Positions 33,715-43,954 of a stretch of DNA of 64,000 nucleotides are shown here, piece by piece. A program made the translations under genes and the position numbers. How positions within the stretch are numbered: position 1 is the stretch's first letter; each line of letters begins with the position of its first letter. The notes beneath the pieces were generated by a model. That model had not been told where the DNA came from, ran no database searches, and was given only the letters and a program-made list of their open reading frames with translations. Origin of the DNA: Leclercia adecarboxylata (GTDB lineage Bacteria > Pseudomonadota > Gammaproteobacteria > Enterobacterales > Enterobacteriaceae); NCBI RefSeq assembly GCF_023639785.1, contig NZ_CP098325.1, forward strand, positions 2,852,001-2,916,000, read 5' to 3'.

Positions 33715-34146
33715 TCACTTATTGAGTTTTTTCGCGACCATCAATGAACCGACCTTCAGCGCCTCTGACATTAACAATAAAATTAGCGCTACCGCTACTC
33801 CCCCTGAATGTATATATTGCACAAGCCAGGGCAAAAAGGAGAGCGACGGAACGACCAACAGCAGGCGCAAAGGGGTCTGCGCGGCCACCAGATAGCAGAC
33901 CTTTCCCCAGGCCACGAGCAGCAATGCCGCTGAAAACACAATGGACAAGGTTAATATCATTGAAAGAATAAAGACAACCATCAGCCAGACTCCTTCCCCA
34001 TGCTCTGAATAGAGCGCGCGAAAGTTATTAATATCAGCCAGGAAGGGAATACGCCGCTGGATAATATTCTGCCCGATATAGATTGCCAGATATAAAATAT
34101 CCATGGCGCCCCAAAACAGACAGACCTGGCGAAAGTGCATTTTCAT
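33715..34146 (-). CDS. Small multi-pass membrane protein of unknown function
   Basis: I do not recognise a family. The 143-residue product has about four hydrophobic stretches (roughly residues 9-27, 54-82, 86-108 and 116-136) with short polar links and a lysine-rich C-terminus (VAKKLNK), giving a positive-inside tail. It is the upstream member of a possible two-gene unit with the DUF805 protein. Codon use looks less GC-rich than the flagellar genes, in keeping with an accessory block. It could be a genus-restricted membrane protein. The 208 bp to flhE (34147-34354) holds nothing I can assign. Confidence 0.6.
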   Translation of the reverse strand: MKMHFRQVCLFWGAMDILYLAIYIGQNIIQRRIPFLADINNFRALYSEHGEGVWLMVVFILSMILTLSIVFSAALLLVAWGKVCYLVAAQTPLRLLLVVPSLSFLPWLVQYIHSGGVAVALILLLMSEALKVGSLMVAKKLNK

Positions 34147-34354
34147 AGTTTTGTCCTTTTACATTAACAGCGATCCATCGTTGACAGGTATCTGTCATAT
34201 TCTCTCATTGCGTAGCCTACCCTGCCCGGATGATGACATCCAGCAATCTTCTTTTCATGACCACGGCAGAAAAAAACAGGGAACAGAGAGGAACAGCAGA
34301 AAGGAGAAAGCACATCATGCCGTTCAGATCCGGGGAACTGAACGGCGCAGGCCG

Positions 34355-34747
34355 TTAGCGGTAGTTAACGATCACTTCGTTACGCTGTACCTTCAGGGCG
34401 GGGATCAGGCGACCGCCGCCGGGAACTTCCCAGATAAAGCGCAGCGGCTCAACGGCAGGCACGTTATTGAAAGCGTGTGTCGTGCCGCTGGCCCCGTCCA
34501 GCTCGGTGCAGCGCGTCTGGGAGCATAACCGCACCCGCAGACCGGCGGGGATCGGGCCATTCAGCTCGTAGCGCCAGGCCACCAGGGTCATCAGGCCCGA
34601 TACCGGCTGCTTCGCCGAAAGCGGGCGTGACGAGGCCGCCACGCCGCGGTTGTTCAGGGTCAGGCCGATGCTGCTGTCCTGCCATGCCCCCTCCCCTGCG
34701 GCCTGGGCCATCATCGGCAGGGCCAGTAACCAGAGTAATTTACGCAT
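34355..34747 (-). CDS. flhE: Flagellar protein FlhE
   Basis: This 130-residue periplasmic protein has a signal peptide (about 1-16, ending AQA). In Salmonella and E. coli it acts as a chaperone or plug that limits proton leakage through the flagellar export apparatus. Conserved segments GEGAWQDS, LRVRLCSQTRC (disulfide pair) and EVPGGGRLIPALKV match. The ATG at 34747 shares one base with the flhA stop, giving tight coupling; a GTG one codon upstream is less likely. It is the last gene of flhBAE. Confidence 0.95.
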   Translation of the reverse strand: MRKLLWLLALPMMAQAAGEGAWQDSSIGLTLNNRGVAASSRPLSAKQPVSGLMTLVAWRYELNGPIPAGLRVRLCSQTRCTELDGASGTTHAFNNVPAVEPLRFIWEVPGGGRLIPALKVQRNEVIVNYR

Positions 34748-36825
34748 CACTGGCCTCCAATGCTGGCGGTCATGCGGATGTGGCGATTGTCCGACAGCTC
34801 CATATTCGACAGCACAACCAGCTGCGTCAGGCTGCGGCGCAGGAAGCGGGACAGCAGCGGACGCAGGGCGTGATTGACCAGCAGCACCGGCGGCGCGCCA
34901 AGCATCTCCTGGCGCTGCAACGCCTCCTGGGTTTGCGCCAGCAGACGATCCGCCAGCCCCGGCTCCAGACCGCCGCCGCCCTGCAGCGCCTGCAGGAGCA
35001 GTCGCTCAAGCGGCGTGTCGAGCCCAATAACCTGCACTTCGCCGGTGCCCGGGAACCACTGCTGGGTAATGGCGCGGCCCAGCGCCACGCGCACCACCGC
35101 CGTCAGCTCGTGCGGATCGTTTTGCAGCGGCGCATGCTCGGCCAGGGTCTCCAGAATGGTACGCATATCGCGGATCGGCACTTTCTCGTCGAGCAGGTTC
35201 TGCAGAACTTTGTGCAGCGTGGTCAGGGTCAGGACGCCCGGAACCAGATCTTCGGTCAGCTTCGGCATCTCCTGGGTTACCCGATCGAGCAGCTGCTGCG
35301 CCTCCTGGCGACCAAACAGCTCCGCCGAGAACTGGCCAATCAGGTGATTCAGGTGCGTTGCCACTACGGTACTGGCTTCCACCACCGTATAGCCCTGGAT
35401 TTGCGCCTGCTCTTTCAGGGCGCTTTCAATCCAGATTGCGGCCAGGCCAAAGGCCGGGTCGATGGTCTGTTCGCCAGGCAGCGTCCCCGCCGCCGTGCCC
35501 GGGTTAATCGCCAGCCAGCGGCCAGGATAGGCGTCACCGCTGCCGATCTCGACCCCTTTCATCAGAATACGGTAGCGCGCAGGGGGCAGATCCATATTGT
35601 CGCGGATATGCACCACCGGCGGCAGGAAGCCCATGTCCTGGGCGAATTTTTTACGGATACTGCGGATACGCCCCAGCAGCTCGCCGTCCTGCTGGAAATC
35701 AACCATCGGGATCAGGCGATAGCCCACTTCCATCCCCAGGGAGTCTTCCAGCTGGACGTCATTCCAGGTGGCCTCCACCGCCTGGGTATTTTCCGGCATT
35801 TTCACCGGGGCAGGTTCGGCTTTCGGTTTGGCGTCGCGGCCACGCAGCCACCAGGCCAGCCCCAGCAGCGCGGCGGTAAACAGCAGGAAGACGAAGTTCG
35901 GCATGCCCGGCACCAGGCCCAGCAGGCCGAGTACCGCCGCCGACAGCATCAGCACGTTCGGGTTGGCGAACAGCTGGGTCACCATCTGCTCGCCGACGTC
36001 CTGGTCGGTGGCGACGCGGGTGACGATCACACCCGCCGCGGTGGAGATTACCAGCGCCGGGATCTGGGCAACCAGACCGTCACCGATGGTCAGCAGGGTA
36101 TAGCTCTCTGCCGCCTGCCCCATCGCCATGCCGTGTTGCAGCACACCGACCAGCAGGCCGCCCACCACGTTGATCACCATGATCAGAATACCGGCGATGG
36201 CGTCGCCGCGAACAAACTTACTCGCACCGTCCATCGAACCGTAGAAGTCGGCTTCCTGGGTCACTTCGGCACGGCGTTTTTTCGCTTCATCTTCGCCAAT
36301 CAGACCCGCGTTCAGGTCGGCGTCAATCGCCATCTGTTTACCCGGCATCCCGTCCAGTACGAAACGTGCGCCCACTTCTGCGATACGCCCCGCACCTTTG
36401 GTGATAACCATAAAGTTGATGATCACGAGGATGATAAATACCACGATCCCGATGGCGAAGTTGCCGCCCACCAGGAAGTGGCCGAAGGCCTCAACCACCT
36501 TACCTGCCGCCGCGCCGCCGGTATGGCCCTCCATCAGAATGATACGGGTGGAGGCCACGTTCAGCGCCAGGCGCAGCAGCGTGGTGAACAGCAGGATCGT
36601 CGGGAAGGCGGCGAACTCCAGCGTGCGCTGGGTGAACATCGCCACCAGCAACACCATAATGGAGAGCGCGATGTTGAAGGTGAAAAGCAGGTCGAGGATA
36701 AATGCCGGTAGCGGCAATACCATCATCGACAGAATTAGCAGGATGAGGATCGGCCCGGCCATGATCTGCCATTGGGTCGATTTCAGGTTGCCAGGCAAGC
36801 GTAACATTGCCACCAGATTAGCCAT
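34747..36825 (-). CDS. flhA: Flagellar type III export apparatus protein FlhA
   Basis: This 692-residue core of the flagellar export gate has eight transmembrane helices in the N-terminal half (about 20-330), including the FHIPEP-family loop (GRIAEVGARFVLDGMPGKQMAIDADLN), followed by a large cytoplasmic domain (about 360-692) that docks chaperone-substrate complexes. Length equals E. coli FlhA. It overlaps flhB by 8 bp and abuts flhE, as in E. coli. Confidence 0.98.
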   Translation of the reverse strand: MANLVAMLRLPGNLKSTQWQIMAGPILILLILSMMVLPLPAFILDLLFTFNIALSIMVLLVAMFTQRTLEFAAFPTILLFTTLLRLALNVASTRIILMEGHTGGAAAGKVVEAFGHFLVGGNFAIGIVVFIILVIINFMVITKGAGRIAEVGARFVLDGMPGKQMAIDADLNAGLIGEDEAKKRRAEVTQEADFYGSMDGASKFVRGDAIAGILIMVINVVGGLLVGVLQHGMAMGQAAESYTLLTIGDGLVAQIPALVISTAAGVIVTRVATDQDVGEQMVTQLFANPNVLMLSAAVLGLLGLVPGMPNFVFLLFTAALLGLAWWLRGRDAKPKAEPAPVKMPENTQAVEATWNDVQLEDSLGMEVGYRLIPMVDFQQDGELLGRIRSIRKKFAQDMGFLPPVVHIRDNMDLPPARYRILMKGVEIGSGDAYPGRWLAINPGTAAGTLPGEQTIDPAFGLAAIWIESALKEQAQIQGYTVVEASTVVATHLNHLIGQFSAELFGRQEAQQLLDRVTQEMPKLTEDLVPGVLTLTTLHKVLQNLLDEKVPIRDMRTILETLAEHAPLQNDPHELTAVVRVALGRAITQQWFPGTGEVQVIGLDTPLERLLLQALQGGGGLEPGLADRLLAQTQEALQRQEMLGAPPVLLVNHALRPLLSRFLRRSLTQLVVLSNMELSDNRHIRMTASIGGQ

Positions 36826-37966
36826 CAGAGTCCTTCTCGTTCATAAAATCCAGCGCGGCAGGCACCGGGAGATTCTCAGGTTTCACAGGCCGTTGACCGC
36901 CCGCCAGACGCCAGCGTTTCAACTGCCATACCCAGGCCAGTACTTCCGCTACCGCGGCGTACAGCTGGCCTGGGATTTGTTGTCCAATTTCCGCATGCCG
37001 GTAGAGCGCACGCGCCAGCGGCGGGGCCTCCAGCATCGGAATACGATTTTCATTACCAATTTCACGGATGCGCAGCGCGATAAGCCCTGCCCCTTTCGCC
37101 ACCACTTTTGGCGCACTCATTTTGTCTTCGTCATACTGCAGCGCAACGGAGTAGTGGGTCGGGTTGGTGACGATAACATCCGCTTTTGGCACATCCTCCA
37201 TCATCCGGCGACGTGCCGCGGCGCGCTGCATCTGGCGAATACGCCCTTTGACGTGCGGGTCCCCTTCCATCTGCTTATGTTCATCCCGGATGTCCTGGCG
37301 GGACATGCGCAGTTTTTTAATGTGGCTGTAAATCTGGAAGAAAACGTCAAAACCGACCATCGGGATGATGGAGAGCACCACCAGCAGAGAACAGAGCCCC
37401 ACCAGATTAAGCGCGTTGCGCATGGCGGTGAACGGCGATTCGCTGATCAGACGCATCATCTCCGGCCAGTTATGCCAGATAAAAAAGCCCGCCACGCTGC
37501 CCATCAGCGTCGTTTTCATCAGGGCTTTCAGCAGTTCGGCGGCAGACTGCGCAGAGAACATTCGCGCAATGCCGGGCAGCGGGTTCAGTTTGGAGAATTT
37601 AAACTGCAGCGACTTACCGCTAAAGACCAGCCCGCCCAGCATCACCGGCGACACGATAGCCACCAGCACCACGCCGGTGATCAGAGGCAGCAGCGCGACC
37701 ATCGCGCCTTTGATCAGCAGGATAATCTGGCTGAGGATCAGGTTTGGGTCGTTGACCATGCTGTGATCGAAGCGCAACCCGGCTGAGAGCATGCCGGCCA
37801 GCCTGCGGGCAAGGGACTCCCCGCCTGTCCAGATAATGCACACGCCGACTAATAAAATCAGCAGCGAGGTCAGTTCTCGGGATCGGGGTATTTGCCCTTC
37901 CTCACGCGCTTTTTCAAGTCGGTGGGGTGTGGGGGCTTCTGTTTTGTCGTCGCTGTCTTCTGCCAC
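36818..37966 (-). CDS. flhB: Flagellar type III export switch protein FlhB
   Basis: This 382-residue export-gate protein controls the switch from rod/hook to filament export. Four transmembrane helices (about 30-210) are followed by a cytoplasmic domain with the autocleavage motif NPTHY (ADVIVTNPTHYSVAL). I prefer the GTG at 37966, which has a GAG ribosome site 8 bases upstream and gives the E. coli length; an ATG three codons upstream (37975) has no ribosome site. The 108 bp before it must hold the class 2 promoter, directly next to the foreign cassette at 38075. Confidence 0.95.
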   Translation of the reverse strand: MAEDSDDKTEAPTPHRLEKAREEGQIPRSRELTSLLILLVGVCIIWTGGESLARRLAGMLSAGLRFDHSMVNDPNLILSQIILLIKGAMVALLPLITGVVLVAIVSPVMLGGLVFSGKSLQFKFSKLNPLPGIARMFSAQSAAELLKALMKTTLMGSVAGFFIWHNWPEMMRLISESPFTAMRNALNLVGLCSLLVVLSIIPMVGFDVFFQIYSHIKKLRMSRQDIRDEHKQMEGDPHVKGRIRQMQRAAARRRMMEDVPKADVIVTNPTHYSVALQYDEDKMSAPKVVAKGAGLIALRIREIGNENRIPMLEAPPLARALYRHAEIGQQIPGQLYAAVAEVLAWVWQLKRWRLAGGQRPVKPENLPVPAALDFMNEKDSDG

Positions 37967-38074
37967 GGCAAGCATCTCGCAGGTAGAGGTCTGGACGATA
38001 TGATGCCAAAGCCGCGCGTGACCAATGGGTTAATTAGGGGCGATAAAAGGGCTGATTTAGGCTATTCGGTCGTA

Positions 38075-38650
38075 TCAGCGAGGGGGTTTAACCTGCTCAG
38101 CTTGTTTGCGACGACGTGCCACCAACGATGAGGCGAGGGATTCAATCTCTTTAAAGTCCTTTGAGGCGCTGCTTCTTAGCACCATATTCCACTTGCTGAG
38201 TACTCGCGCATTCACCACCAGCTCGCTCCCCTCTTTCAACCGGCCATTGCTGGCAAGCCAGTTCGCTACATCTGCCCACTCCCAAAGTGGGGACTGGCCG
38301 GTAATTCGCTGAATGGGGCAAGGAAAATCGCCGCCGCCGCGCGTGCCGTCTTTCAGCATGGCGATAGCCTGGCGAGACAGGTCGGTCATTTCCGCGATGT
38401 CGCTCAGGCCGACCAGGGCAGAGTCGACAGACTGTACGATCGCCCCGATGCCAGCCGATTCGATGTCGTTGACCGCTGAGGCGATAGCATCATCTAAGGT
38501 TTCAGCCTCCCGATCAAAGGTGAGATAGACGGAGTTGCCATATGCGCAGATTAGCGCATCGTCACAGCCGCTTGCATACAGTGCGTCTTCCAGTCCTTCA
38601 GTCCCGCAGGTTACGCCTGAGAGGGTCAGAGTGAAGTTAAACAGCGCCAT
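38075..38650 (-). CDS. Helix-turn-helix protein, candidate antitoxin of a HicA-like module
   Basis: This is a 191-residue protein with no E. coli K-12 counterpart at this locus. The N-terminal part (about 1-75) is a small alpha/beta domain with the pattern EDALYASGCDDALI...FDREAETLDDAI, followed by a winged helix-turn-helix (about 79-130; VGLSDIAEMTDLSRQAIAML, wing up to SPLWEWADVANWL) and a basic tail rich in K and R. An AGAGG ribosome site precedes the ATG. It is encoded 77 bp downstream of a 74-aa HicA-like gene and is probably cotranscribed. The small-toxin-first, DNA-binding-antitoxin-second order resembles hicAB. Function is inferred from architecture only; a stand-alone regulator is the main alternative. 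Confidence 0.7.
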   Translation of the reverse strand: MALFNFTLTLSGVTCGTEGLEDALYASGCDDALICAYGNSVYLTFDREAETLDDAIASAVNDIESAGIGAIVQSVDSALVGLSDIAEMTDLSRQAIAMLKDGTRGGGDFPCPIQRITGQSPLWEWADVANWLASNGRLKEGSELVVNARVLSKWNMVLRSSASKDFKEIESLASSLVARRRKQAEQVKPPR

Positions 38651-38691
38651 AGTACCTCTTCATTTTGTTGTTAGCGTCACTTCTTAATCGA

Positions 38692-38717
38692 TAAGGCATG
38701 GCCGCAACCACGCCTTA
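38692..38717 (-). other. Hairpin between the two genes of the HicA-like cassette
   Basis: The ten-bp inverted repeat TAAGGCATGG / CCACGCCTTA with one mismatch and a 6-nt loop lies in the 77-bp gap between the small gene and the helix-turn-helix gene. There is no T-run, so it is not a plain terminator. It could tune the relative expression of the two genes; that is inference. Confidence 0.45.
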
Positions 38718-38727
38718 CCGGGCTAAA

Positions 38728-38952
38728 TCAAAGGCAATGTTTTACGTTGCGGATGATTTGCAGGGCATGGTTTTCTGCATTTTTCGGCGTCGACCATATA
38801 CTCATCTGGTGATCCCAATGATCGCCTTCTGGGTTACCACAGCGCAGCTTGCAAAAGCAGTGCGCTGAATGTCCCGGCGGAACCCAAACCCAACCCTTAC
38901 TCAGGGCATAATCGATAGCCCTCTGAATATGCTTGTTCGGATGTCTCTTCAT
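38728..38952 (-). CDS. Small HicA-like protein, candidate toxin
   Basis: This 74-residue protein has an N-terminal helix (NKHIQRAIDYALSKGW), a beta strand leading to a GH motif (PPGHSAHCFCKLRCG, H28 and H31) and a C-terminal strand-helix unit (SIWSTPKNAENHALQIIRN). The order helix, G-W, strand with conserved His, strand, helix recalls the double-stranded-RNA-binding fold of HicA mRNA interferases, whose catalytic His sits in the same place. The match is structural-pattern level, not certain homology. GGAGG lies just before the ATG. It is the first gene of a self-contained transcription unit with its own promoter and palindrome. Confidence 0.65.
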   Translation of the reverse strand: MKRHPNKHIQRAIDYALSKGWVWVPPGHSAHCFCKLRCGNPEGDHWDHQMSIWSTPKNAENHALQIIRNVKHCL

Positions 38953-38969
38953 TGGCCTCCGTTAACAGA

Positions 38970-38999
38970 AGTCTATTTTGAGTGTTGACACTTGTCAAC
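38970..38999 (-). promoter_or_regulatory. Promoter and palindromic operator of the HicA-like cassette
   Basis: GTTGACACTTGTCAAC (38984-38999) is a perfect 7-bp inverted repeat with a 2-bp centre. On the minus strand it contains a consensus -35 TTGACA (38998-38993), followed after exactly 17 bases by -10 TAGACT (38975-38970). The predicted start gives a leader of only about 11 nt carrying the GGAGG site. A dimeric regulator on the palindrome would block the -35, as expected for an autoregulated toxin-antitoxin unit. Confidence 0.8.
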
Positions 39000-39164
39000 G
39001 TAAAATAGTCATGCGTCCGTGTCGTCACTCGCCTGAAATTGCTGTCTACGGCCAGCAAAAACCCTGAAAAGACTAACAGAATTCATTATTAAAAACGGGG
39101 TGACGTCGTGGCAGATTGCCAAATCTGGAAAGCGGATCGTAATGAGGGATGAAACAGATGCGCA

Positions 39165-39191
39165 AAGAAAAATGCCACCTGTGCAGGTGGC
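39165..39191 (-). terminator. Rho-independent terminator downstream of cheZ
   Basis: The eight-bp stem GCCACCTG (39174-39181) pairs with 39184-39191 and is followed on the minus strand by ATTTTTCTTT. It closes the chemotaxis transcript before the HicA-like cassette, so the cassette and flhBAE rely on their own promoters. Confidence 0.8.
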
Positions 39192-39196
39192 GTTTC

Positions 39197-39294
39197 TGCC
39201 GGGTGGCGCTGCGCTTACCCGGCCTACAATATCCTGCAATATCGACATATTGTGGGGTCTTTGTAGGCCTGTGCAAGCGCAGCGCCGCCAGGCA
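39197..39294. repeat. Pair of inverted REP units (BIME) after cheZ
   Basis: Two REP units lie head-to-head: 39197-39228 (GCCGGGTGGCGCTGCGCTTA) and 39262-39294 (TGCAAGCGCAGCGCCGCCAG). The intervening 33 bp contains CGACATATTGTGG. This is the standard BIME form. The remaining part of 38953-39315 contains the cheZ terminator and the cassette promoter; the short ORFs crossing it are not credible genes. Confidence 0.75.
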
Positions 39295-39315
39295 TTTTCA
39301 GCCGAGCGTAGGTTA

Positions 39316-39960
39316 TCAGAAGCCTAAGCTGTCCAGCAGGTCGTCCACCTGATCCTGGCTTGCCACGACACCGGCTTTGGTGGTGTCGAGCTGTGGGCCA
39401 TTCAGCAGGCTTTCGTTTTCCCGTTGCGGACGCGCGGAAGGTTCCGGCATGTTCTCCAGCAACACCATCAACAGCTGGCGCTCAATCTCCTGGATGACGT
39501 CCATCATGCGCTTGATCACCTGACCGGTAAGGTCCTGGAAATCCTGCGCCATCATGATCTCCAGCAACTGCGCATTGGTGAAGCTGGTATGACCCGGTAC
39601 GGCACCAAGGTACTGACGAGTGTCGGTGACCAGCTCGCGGGCGTCGGAGAGTTCGATTGGATTTTCGAACCACTCGTCCCAGCGTTTGGTCAGCGCTTTT
39701 GCGCCCTTTTCCATCTCGTCCTGATGCGGCTGAGACGCTTCAACACTGTTCAGCGCACGCTCTGCCGCCTGGGCAGTCATCTGTACAACATAATCAAGAC
39801 GATCGCGGGCATCAGGAATCGCTTCCGCTGCCTCTGCAATCGCCTGATCCAGTCCCAGCTCACGCAGGCTGTCGCGCAACATACGCGTCAGGCTGCCGAT
39901 CCGGGCAATTATGTCGCCGGGTGAATGCTCATCCGTAGGTTTAATCGAAGGCTGCATCAT
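39316..39960 (-). CDS. cheZ: Protein phosphatase CheZ
   Basis: This 214-residue dimeric phosphatase dephosphorylates CheY-P and so ends the tumble signal. A long four-helix-bundle hairpin (about 35-165) carries the active-site region [16 protein letters not shown], with the catalytic Gln (in DLTGQ). The conserved C-terminal CheY-binding peptide ([16 protein letters not shown]) is intact. Length equals E. coli. It is the last gene of the tar-tap-cheRBYZ operon. Confidence 0.97.
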   Translation of the reverse strand: MMQPSIKPTDEHSPGDIIARIGSLTRMLRDSLRELGLDQAIAEAAEAIPDARDRLDYVVQMTAQAAERALNSVEASQPHQDEMEKGAKALTKRWDEWFENPIELSDARELVTDTRQYLGAVPGHTSFTNAQLLEIMMAQDFQDLTGQVIKRMMDVIQEIERQLLMVLLENMPEPSARPQRENESLLNGPQLDTTKAGVVASQDQVDDLLDSLGF

Positions 39961-39970
39961 CTCCCGTACC

Positions 39971-41422
<1,452 letters not shown>

Positions 41423-41426
<4 letters not shown>

Positions 41427-42289
41427 GCTTTATCCTTACTCAGCGCATATACCGTCTGGCCACGCAGGCTAAACTCGCGCACAAGATTGCTGAAGTTCTC
41501 CGAGTGCCCGGCAAACAGTAAACCGTCAGGTTTGAGCAACGGAACAAAGCGGCGCAGGATCTCCTGCTGCGTCGTTTTGTCGAAATAAATCATCACGTTA
41601 CGACAGAAAATAGCGTCAAACGGGCCCGCCACGCTGTACTGCTTCTCCAGCAGGTTGACCATGGAGAACTCCACGGCATTCGCCAGTTCACTCCGGACCC
41701 GCACCAGCCCTTCGTGCGGACCAGTACCGCGCATGAAGTAGCGCTGAAGCTGCTGGGGTGACAGCGTTTTCAGCTCCTCCTGGCGATAGATCCCGCTCTG
41801 CGCTTTTTGCAGCACCTCGGTATCGATATCGCTGGCGATCACCTTCCAGCGGCCCGGCGCGGTGCCCAGGGTGTCCGCCAGGGTGATGGCGAGCGAGTAA
41901 GGCTCCTCCCCGGTCGACGCCGCCGCGCTCCAGACGCGGTACTCCCCGCTGCGGCGGCGCGCATGCTCCGCCAGCACCGGGAAGTGATGGGCTTCCCGGA
42001 AAAACGCGGTCAGGTTGGTGGTCAGCGAGTTGATAAACGCCTGCCACTCTGCGCTGTTCGGGTTTGCTTCCAGCATCCCCAGGTAGCGGCCAAAATCATC
42101 CAGTTCGAGCGTTCGCAGGCGACGCACAAGACGGTTGTAGACCATGTCCCGCTTGTGATCGGCAAGCACGATCCCCGCACGCTGGTAGATTAACTGACAT
42201 ATCCGACGAAAATGCGCATCGGACAGCGCAAGGCGCTGTGTCATCTGTAACAATAATGACGATTGCCCTGAGGGCAGTGGTGATGTCAT
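41423..42289 (-). CDS. cheR: Chemotaxis protein methyltransferase CheR
   Basis: This 288-residue SAM-dependent enzyme methylates receptor glutamates in adaptation. The N-terminal helical domain (about 20-90) is followed by a Rossmann domain with [14 protein letters not shown] and a beta-subdomain that docks to the NWETF tail of the major receptor Tar. The family residue set [10 protein letters not shown] is intact. It overlaps cheB by 4 bp and lies 19 bp after tap. Confidence 0.97.
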
Positions 42290-42308
42290 AGCGCCTTCTT
42301 AATCACTT

Positions 42309-43910
42309 TCAGGATCCGACTGGTACGGTCTGCGACCGCCCGACTTCTGTTACTGCTTCAACACGTTCATTCACATTAAAAACAGCCACCAGCGAGGTAA
42401 GATGATCCGCCTGGCCGGCTAACTGGTCGGTGGCCGCCGCGGCCTCTTCTACCAGCGCGGCGTTCTGCTGGGTCACCTGATCCATCTGGCTTACCGCCAG
42501 CGCCACCTGCTCAATGCCGCGGCGCTGTTCATCGGATGCTGAGGCGATTTCGCCCATGATGTCGTTCACCTGGGTGACCGAACTGACAATCTCGGTCATG
42601 GTTTTCGCCGCGGTGTCCACCAGCTCAGAACCCTGCTGGACGCGCGACACCGACTCTTCAATCAGCACCTTAATCTCTTTTGCCGCATTGGCGCTGCGGC
42701 TCGCCAGGTTACGTACCTCGCCGGCCACCACCGCAAAGCCACGCCCCTGCTCGCCCGCGCGGGCGGCTTCAACCGCCGCGTTCAGCGCCAGAATATTGGT
42801 CTGAAACGCAATGCCGTCGATCACGCTGATAATGTCGCCAATCTTTTGCGAACTGGTGGCAATCTGATTCATGGTGTTCGCCACGTGGGAAGCCTGTTCG
42901 CCTCCTTTCCTTGCCGTCTGCGCCGCACTCTTCGCCAGACCGGACGCCTGACGGGCGTTGTCGGCGTTCTGGCCGACGGTGGCGGTCAACTGCTCCATGC
43001 TGGCCGCCGTTTGCGCCAGCGATGCCGCCTGCTGCTCGGTGCGGGAAGAGAGATCGTTATTGCCTTCGGCGATTTCGGCGATCCCGGTGTGCATGGCGTA
43101 GCTGCCCTGCCGCACCTCGGAGACCGTCTCACGCAGCGATCCCTGCATCGCTTTCAGGCTGGCGAAAATTGCCGAAATTTCGTTTTTACCGTACACCGCC
43201 ACCGGCCGCGCCAGATCGCCTTTCGCAATGCTGTCGAAATGGCTGCTGATGATCGCCAGCGGCTGGACAATCATCTTGCGCGACCAGAGCAGCGCGGCGC
43301 TGGTCAGTAACGCCGCCAGCACAATCATGGTGGCGAAAATCACGCCGGACATGTGGTAGCTGTTGCGGCTGTCGTTACTCGCCACCTGCACAAAGCTGTT
43401 CATCTCCTGCTGCCAGGCGTCGGTGCTGGCATCAAACGCCGCCTGGGACGCCTGCACCGGCGCGGTGAGGAAATCGGACAGCTGGTTGTTTTCAAGCCAG
43501 GTGGCCTGATGCTCCAGATCGCTGTGCCACTGGGTGAAGGCGCCCTGCATTGCCTTCTTCAGCCCGGCGTCTTTGGCACTTATCGCCGCCTGGTCGTTGA
43601 ACGTCCTGTAGAGCTCGCCCGCCTGCTTCAGGCTGCTGCGCGCGGTGGTCATCAGCCCCTTGATGTCATCGGGCGGATAACTCAGCGCGGTTAAGGTCCC
43701 CGCTTTATTCAGGGCCGTACTGGCCTGCAACAAGACTGCCCGGCTCTGGGTAAGCAGCGCGCGCTGCTGATTGCTGCTCTCCATCTCCTGCAGATTCTGA
43801 TAACCATCGCGAAAAGCCCAGAACGACAAGCCATTACTGCCAACCTGCAACACCCCGCAGAGAATCAAAATCAAAAACAGGGTGGTCGAGATACGAATAC
43901 GATTTAACAT
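42309..43910 (-). CDS. tap: Methyl-accepting chemotaxis protein, Tap-like
   Basis: This 533-residue class I chemoreceptor follows the E. coli Tap sequence along most of its length. TM1 (about 8-30), a periplasmic four-helix ligand domain, TM2 (about 190-212), HAMP (about 213-266) and the signalling domain with hairpin tip [20 protein letters not shown] follow in order. Like E. coli Tap it lacks the C-terminal NWETF peptide, so it is a low-abundance receptor that depends on Tar for CheR. E. coli Tap senses dipeptides through DppA; the same is inferred. The start at 43910 has GGGAG upstream. Confidence 0.9.
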   Translation of the reverse strand: MLNRIRISTTLFLILILCGVLQVGSNGLSFWAFRDGYQNLQEMESSNQQRALLTQSRAVLLQASTALNKAGTLTALSYPPDDIKGLMTTARSSLKQAGELYRTFNDQAAISAKDAGLKKAMQGAFTQWHSDLEHQATWLENNQLSDFLTAPVQASQAAFDASTDAWQQEMNSFVQVASNDSRNSYHMSGVIFATMIVLAALLTSAALLWSRKMIVQPLAIISSHFDSIAKGDLARPVAVYGKNEISAIFASLKAMQGSLRETVSEVRQGSYAMHTGIAEIAEGNNDLSSRTEQQAASLAQTAASMEQLTATVGQNADNARQASGLAKSAAQTARKGGEQASHVANTMNQIATSSQKIGDIISVIDGIAFQTNILALNAAVEAARAGEQGRGFAVVAGEVRNLASRSANAAKEIKVLIEESVSRVQQGSELVDTAAKTMTEIVSSVTQVNDIMGEIASASDEQRRGIEQVALAVSQMDQVTQQNAALVEEAAAATDQLAGQADHLTSLVAVFNVNERVEAVTEVGRSQTVPVGS

Positions 43911-43954
43911 CCACGCTCCCATATAGCGGCCAGCAGCCGCGAATTAACGTACGA

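Noticed and set aside
34477..36711. 744-aa open frame on the plus strand opposite flhA/flhE
   Set aside because: It is an antisense shadow of flhA produced by high GC and codon bias; product is His/Gln/Arg-rich low-complexity with no domain.
39009..39352. Short frames between cheZ and the HicA-like cassette
   Set aside because: They translate REP units and the cheZ terminator; not protein-like.
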